Below are positions 49,358 through 64,000 of a stretch of 64,000 nt of DNA, one piece after another. The notes beneath the pieces are model-generated. The model was not told the DNA's origin. It worked only from the letters and a program-made list of their open reading frames with translations, and did not search any database. The stretch covers positions 108,643,142 through 108,707,141 of the forward strand of contig CM049306.1 in assembly GCA_026874595.1 (NCBI GenBank), in the 5' to 3' direction. Position 1 is the stretch's first letter; each line of letters begins with the position of its first letter. A program made the translations under genes and the position numbers. The stretch is from Sipunculus nudus. Taxonomy: Eukaryota > Annelida > Sipuncula > Golfingiida > Sipunculidae.

Positions 49358-52300
49358 ATAGTCGTTATGACATGCCTTCCAGGCATCTTTAGTTCCTCGC
49401 AGCGTCGTAACTGTTCTTATATATGGTAAGAATAATTATTTTCGTGGAAAGCTTAGTGAATGCTGGTTGTTTTTATTATATCTGGATATAAAATCACTAA
49501 AATCATTAATTGGTTCATTGCTGATACTTTAAATTAATTGAAAATACAAAATGACAAAAGCCACTGCAAGATTGACATATGGTCCTAGTCGCGACACTTC
49601 AGGAAGAAATAAACGATCGAAACAAAATACAAAGGTAACTGCGCTGCTCCATGAAAGCTTTTTGTCTCAAAGTGTCGTGTCATTACCTAAATACAAATAT
49701 GGTGGTCATTAGACTGCTGCTGAATTGAGCATTCATATTTAAAGATGCACATGCATATAGGGCATATTACAACCAATCGGGCTGGCCTAAAACACGGAAA
49801 GGAACGCGAAACAGGGGTCTAATTTACGGAACGTTATAAAAAGTGTCATTTCTTTTAATGGAATAAAATATATTTACTATATTTGCTCTGAATAAGGGTA
49901 TTAGTAATACCTGTCGGATGGAATGCTTAAAGAGACATTTCATCGTATATTTTACTAATTTAAACTTATTAAAAATATTTGGTTTTTTTTTTGTTCCGTG
50001 TATCAGGCCAGGTCTATGCATTGTGAAACGTGCGATGTAGGCCTAATACAATTAACCGGAGTAAAACGAAGGTAAGGCCGCATATGCAGCTAGAGGTTAA
50101 TCTTGAATTATGAAGCTTATGTTATTATAATATAGGGAAAACATGTAAACGTATACATGAAGTGTTGAAACAAATGACAATAAGATTACCATGTAGGGTT
50201 TAGGCTTACGATAATAATATTAATAATAATAATAATAGGCCTAATGATAACATATAAATTAAAATGTACATGTAAGCTTAAATCAAGTCATAACATAAAA
50301 TGACAAAAAAAGTGTGTTTGCTTTATAAAATTGATTCAAAATGTCTAATGAATCTCATAAGATCTTTATCCAATATGACGTTATCGATCTATAAAATAAG
50401 GCGGTTAATTTTGATAAGGCAGAAAAATATATCACGCGCTGACCCATATGTTGATATATGGATTCAGTGCATGCATATGACAGTCTTAAGCATGCATGGG
50501 CGCAAGATAGTGGACTACAGGATGGACTGATCCGTCCGGGGGGGGGGGGGGGCATATAATATAATGCAAATTAAAATATTAAAGTTTCCATAATAAAAAG
50601 ACTGTAGTTCCAATCCTTAAAATATAACTTATCAACAAACCTGTAAAAATCTTGAACATGGCCATTAAACGCACTAATTTAACAATCCGTGAAGGTTTTA
50701 CAGAAAAATTCCACAACTTAAATGTTATTTCGAAATAATAGACGGATCAAAGGGGGGGGGGGGCAGGGAGCGAGCGTCCACTAAAATAACTTTGTGTTAT
50801 TTCACAACCAAATTGCTTCAATATTACCTATACAGTTTGAATGAAAATTGAATATAGATTGAAATGCAATTGTACGCATTTATATATGCTTAAAACAATT
50901 CTTTATTCATATAATAAATTGTTAAATTAAATAAAAAATTTGTGGCGCATGCCACTGTGGCGCATGCAACTGGACATTTTACTTTGTTTTCAAAAGTTTA
51001 TGCAAGTTCATTCTATGGGATCAAAAACTTGAAAAAAATTGTTCATACTTTTTAGACAGAGAAAATTGACTTCACGCACTATCAAATTGTTGTGTTTTGT
51101 TTTATATTTTCTTATGTTTATTTTTTTGTTAGATTCGTATATATAATATTTAGTTAGCATGAAACAACTGTAAAATGCACGTAAAAGACGAGTTTCCCCA
51201 CTCACAAGTTATATATATATAACTTAACAGAGTTTATCCTAGCTGGAATCTGTATAATCAATACATAATGTTATAAAATTATGATACCTGGGTCATATAT
51301 ATATAGGCCTAACTCACGGGCGGATCCAGGATTTAGGAAAAGGGGGGGGGGGGGTCCAACCCAGGAGGACTAGTGAAATTCCTTAAAAAAAAAGGTCATC
51401 AGGTCTGGAAAAGGGGGGGTCCAGGCCGCAAAATTACGTCTAAAACCCCTTAAAAAGATTGCTTCGGGTGAAAAAGGGGGGTCCAGACCCCCTGGACCCC
51501 CCCCCCCCCCTGGATCCGCTTCTGAAACTACATGCGCATTTTTTTTTTAAACTGACTGGAATGCCTTAGATTAATTATAATCGGGTGTCTTTCTCATTTA
51601 AAACAAACATGCCTAATGAACAGAGATGAGGTTACTGTATTATTTCTTATTAGCGGCTTCATGAAATAATTTAGTAGGCCTACCATATAATAAACGTATT
51701 TTAAAAAATGCGATTGTTATTTTTTATTTCAACAAACTTATATCACGTATATATTATTTTTATTTCAAAATAAATTTTCAAATAACAAGACATCTTTCAG
51801 CGCTATTTAATTAACGATATCATAATTATCATGATCTCAGCGGCAAAATGAAAATAGATTGAACTGCAAATAGGCCTATGCACAGTCAGGAAATATACCC
51901 GCTTTTAGACCGAGTTGTGGCTCTGTTGGCCTAATACACGGAACAAAACAACAATACCTTTAATTTAGAAAAAAAATAATATATACCATAACATATGACT
52001 CGTTAAGTATTCCATCCGACAGGTACTGTAATATGAGTACTGAAAATGGCGTTGTACGCCCGTCTCTATCATTACTAATGACATCAGCCTAGAGCAGCGG
52101 TGCCAAAATAGAGCGGGGGTACCAGTCTAGCCGCTAAACTAGTTGTCCACCTTCTCCACCAGAGGTCACGCTGCTCGCTTCACCAACCTCCGGGCAGATT
52201 CGAAATAGAAAAAAAATGAAGCATAACTACTTTCTAATTTTGATAAAGTAATAAACAACACATGAATTTAAACCCATGAATCCATAAGGGTTGATTGATT

Positions 52301-52380
52301 TTCCCTGTTTTGTCAAAATCACTGCACCAACAGAAATAGAATACGTAAGGCCTGACATTATGAGATGATACCAAATCTAC
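49358..52380. other. DUSP11-REC8 intergenic region, repeat-rich
   Basis: Holds an inverted pair of ~100-bp segments (49905-50008 and 51933-52035), a (TAA)n tract near 50213-50236, poly-G runs near 50539 and 50754, and a ~215-bp GGATCC-ended element (51311-51531). The DUSP11 promoter and 5' untranslated region should lie in its left part, but I cannot place them. Confidence 0.5.
51311..51531. mobile_element. Small foldback element with GCGGATCCAGG ends
   Basis: Begins GGGCGGATCCAGGATTTAGG and ends CCTGGATCCGCTTCTG. The interior consists of AAAAGGGGGGTCCA blocks. A second copy in the opposite orientation lies at 52829-53034. Target duplications could not be recognised. Confidence 0.65.
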
Positions 52381-52389
52381 CTGCCTCGT

Positions 52390-52440
52390 TATGAAATGGC
52401 GCGGGAATTTAAAGGTCTGTGATTGGCGCCAAAGGGAATG
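52390..52440 (+). promoter_or_regulatory. Candidate REC8 promoter with E2F-type sites
   Basis: Within 40 bp there are GGCGCGGGAA (52398-52407, the reverse of TTCCCGCGCC) and the palindrome TTGGCGCCAA (52423-52432). Both are E2F-type sequences, and a reverse CCAAT (ATTGG, 52422-52426) overlaps the second. About 100 bp downstream is a strong donor (GACAGGTAAGTT, exon end 52527) with no gene before it. Confidence 0.5.
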
Positions 52441-52527
52441 CGGTCCATTTTTAGCATTTTTTCAAAAAGTGAATCCGTCAAACTGAAATACATCACACCT
52501 GAAACTTCAAGGCATACCGGACGACAG
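52440..52527 (+). other. REC8: Putative 5' untranslated first exon of REC8
   Basis: Non-coding sequence ending in the donor ACAG/GTAAGT at 52528. It would splice to the acceptor TGACACAG ending at 54378, ten bases before the REC8 ATG. Inferred from splice signals only; the 5' end is arbitrary. Confidence 0.4.
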
Positions 52528-52828
52528 GTAAGTTACAAAACGTTCAGTAAGTGCACCCTGTCGTGAACTTGTATTGAAAACAAAACCCTTGAAAAGCCTT
52601 ATTTTGGCCGTTATAATATTGCTGAGTACGTCTCGTCCAAAGATGCTATTCCGATTCGCTCTGCTGTTTACATCAACCATGAGCAGCCAACCCGGGGGCG
52701 TGTGGGGGGGGGGGGGGGATGACATGTTTTGGGCCTGCCACCCCCACCCCAAATGATATGATGGGAAAATGTACCGTTACTAGTAAGTATATCTCCTGTT
52801 AAATGTATAGTTAGTATATTCTCCTGTA

Positions 52829-53034
52829 CAGGAGCAGATCCAGGGGGGGGGAGGCCCCCTGCCCCCCTCCCCCCTTTTTTTTATCAGAGACAACGTTTTT
52901 TTAAGGGCTTCAGACAAAATTTTGCGGCTTGGACCCCCCTTTTCCAAACCTGAGGACCTTTATTTTAGGGTTTTCTTTAGTCCTCCTGGGTTGGACCCCC
53001 CCTTTTCCTAAATCCTGGATCCGCCCCTGCAGTA
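52829..53034. mobile_element. Second GGATCC-ended small element
   Basis: Starts CAGGAGCAGATCCAGG and ends CCTGGATCCGCCCCTG, sharing interior blocks (GACCCCCCTTTTCC, GAGGACC, TCCTCCTGGGTTGGACCCC) with 51311-51531 in inverse orientation. Lies in the REC8 5' untranslated intron if the proposed first exon is right. Confidence 0.65.
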
Positions 53035-54388
53035 CAGGACTAGTGTTATGCCATAAGATAACTGGCATAAGTTAATACAGTCATAATTGTTAATAATATA
53101 ATATAATATACCCATAACGTATGGGTTCACAGCTGAAATGAGATTTGGAGTCCAGGTACCCTGGTGTGTAATTCTAAGCCTTGCACCAAGGGAAAGGGAA
53201 AGGACTGTACTGATAGACTACCCCCTGCCCATATCAACCACATGAGTGCGTTTAGATATATGTATATTCATGTATATCAATTATTGGGTCCCCCCAATGA
53301 ATATTTACCTTCACCACCAAAATCAATGGAGTGTCAAAATTGAAGATTCTGCAACAATTGATCATGTTGAGTCTTGACAACAAGACTTTTAAGTTTTATG
53401 AGTATATTATTATAATTTATATTGTATTTATATCATGACATTAAAACTATAATTATAATGCATCCTGGTACAGAAATTAATATTTTTTATAACCAAGAAA
53501 TTTCATAGGAAATATTAATAGGAAGGGGTTAAACTAGAGATAACTGATACTCATGGTTAATTTTTGTTTCAGTATTATATTTTTAATTTTGAAAGTGCCC
53601 TATGAAGTAGCCATAGCAGAAATAAAAAGAAAGATAAAGCGGGCATGTTCCCCCTGTACCCCTGGATCCTCCTACGAATTATATTTTAATTATGTAAAAA
53701 TTGTCATATTTTTATTTATATTCATGGATGGAATTTAAATTATATAAAAATTTATATTTTTTAATTGCTTACAAAAATAAATATGACAGTGTCTGGTTTT
53801 TATTGCCTCTTCCAAGAGAGTATATACTCATCCACATTAATGTGCATGTGTTTGTATTTGTTCATAACACATAACTCTCACAATCATGTACAGAATCTAA
53901 TGAAATTTTGCAGTCATTTCTGGAATGGGTCATAGAACAATCAGTTGGATTTGGAGTCGATCCAGCGAATAGCCCAGACTTGAAACATCATCAAGGAGTA
54001 TTCACAAATGGACATTCACTTGTGAATGCATGAACCTTGGATTATGGACTGAATAAATGAATGCAAACACATAGCTGAGGCTTGCATTCCATAGAATACA
54101 GATTTCTAGTAATAACGAATGAGGTTTTCATTTACATATATGTATACACTACCATAAATTGTTCCATAATTATAGTCAAGCTCATACAGCTCATTAAGCA
54201 GGAAATGCTTATTTACCAATTTTTGCTGTTCTAAAATTTCCTTGAAATATCTCCTAGGAAGGAAACTTCAGTAAGGGACACCTTTTCCATGCCAAGGTGT
54301 AAATCATAGGTATTCATAATTACCATTGTATTTATGTGCATCTGCTTATATACTTATGTCTTTATGTTCTTGACACAGATCAGTAGCC

Positions 54389-63802
<9,414 letters not shown>

Positions 63803-64000
63803 GTAGGCAGCCATAAAAATTCAGCAAACCAAAACTGTTAGCATATTGTTAAATTGATCTACCAACTCTTGTATTGCCATCCTTGTAAAATTTCAGTAAA
63901 CCATATTCATAAACTGTCTCATACCTCAGATATAAACCTGACTGTAGTTGATTTAGATATATCAAATATTTCAGTGTATTGTGTCACAGGAATTTAAGAA
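63803..64000. other. REC8 intron to the window edge
   Basis: No further coding sequence is recognisable before the end. Confidence 0.5.

Overview
The window is metazoan nuclear DNA. It is AT-rich with intron-rich genes, long poly-G/C tracts, (TA)n blocks and many small DNA transposons, SINE-like and satellite-like repeats. The three genes I can reconstruct are conserved animal genes. The repeat style (GGTCAAGGTCA-rich intronic satellites, tRNA-SINE with a conserved core, poly-G runs) looks most like a marine lophotrochozoan, probably a bivalve mollusc. That placement is an inference and no database was searched.

Three multi-exon genes were rebuilt by joining exons at GT/AG sites so that reading phase is kept throughout. 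(1) An R3HCC1L/R3HCC1-type gene on + runs from the R3H exon at 9605 to the stop at 25940. Ten coding exons are found and the start codon lies in an unseen upstream exon. Order of parts: R3H domain, two motifs like exon-junction-complex binding motifs, a very large acidic low-complexity exon, an RRM-like domain, and a charged helix. (2) A DUSP11 (PIR1) RNA 5'-triphosphatase gene on - runs 49082 to 29895. It has ten coding exons summing to exactly 415 codons plus stop, with catalytic Cys126 in HCTHGVNRTG, and ends in an unusual tail encoded by a 21-bp minisatellite. (3) The 5' part of REC8, the meiotic kleisin of cohesin, lies on + from 54389 and runs off the right edge. A candidate promoter with E2F-type sites lies about 2 kb upstream. 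R3HCC1L and DUSP11 are tail to tail; DUSP11 and REC8 are head to head.

The rest is introns and intergenic DNA filled with mobile elements. The clearest are two non-autonomous hAT elements with 8-bp target duplications and hexamer arrays just inside their ends (3257-3951 and 5805-7800). The second sits in a repeat whose empty-site relative is also present here. There is also a 430-bp LTR miniature (TRIM) at 9119-9548 with PBS, PPT and a tRNA-like pol III promoter inside its LTRs. Others are a CACT-ended element in a REC8 intron, a TA-flanked 2.46-kb element, a pogo-like 1.4-kb element, an 80-bp MITE with a 9-bp duplication, a SINE, and a 338-bp tandem array in a DUSP11 intron.

Functionally, DUSP11 and R3HCC1L are both tied to RNA metabolism and REC8 to meiotic cohesion. 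I see no evidence that the three are co-regulated. No prokaryotic systems, CRISPR arrays or rRNA were seen.
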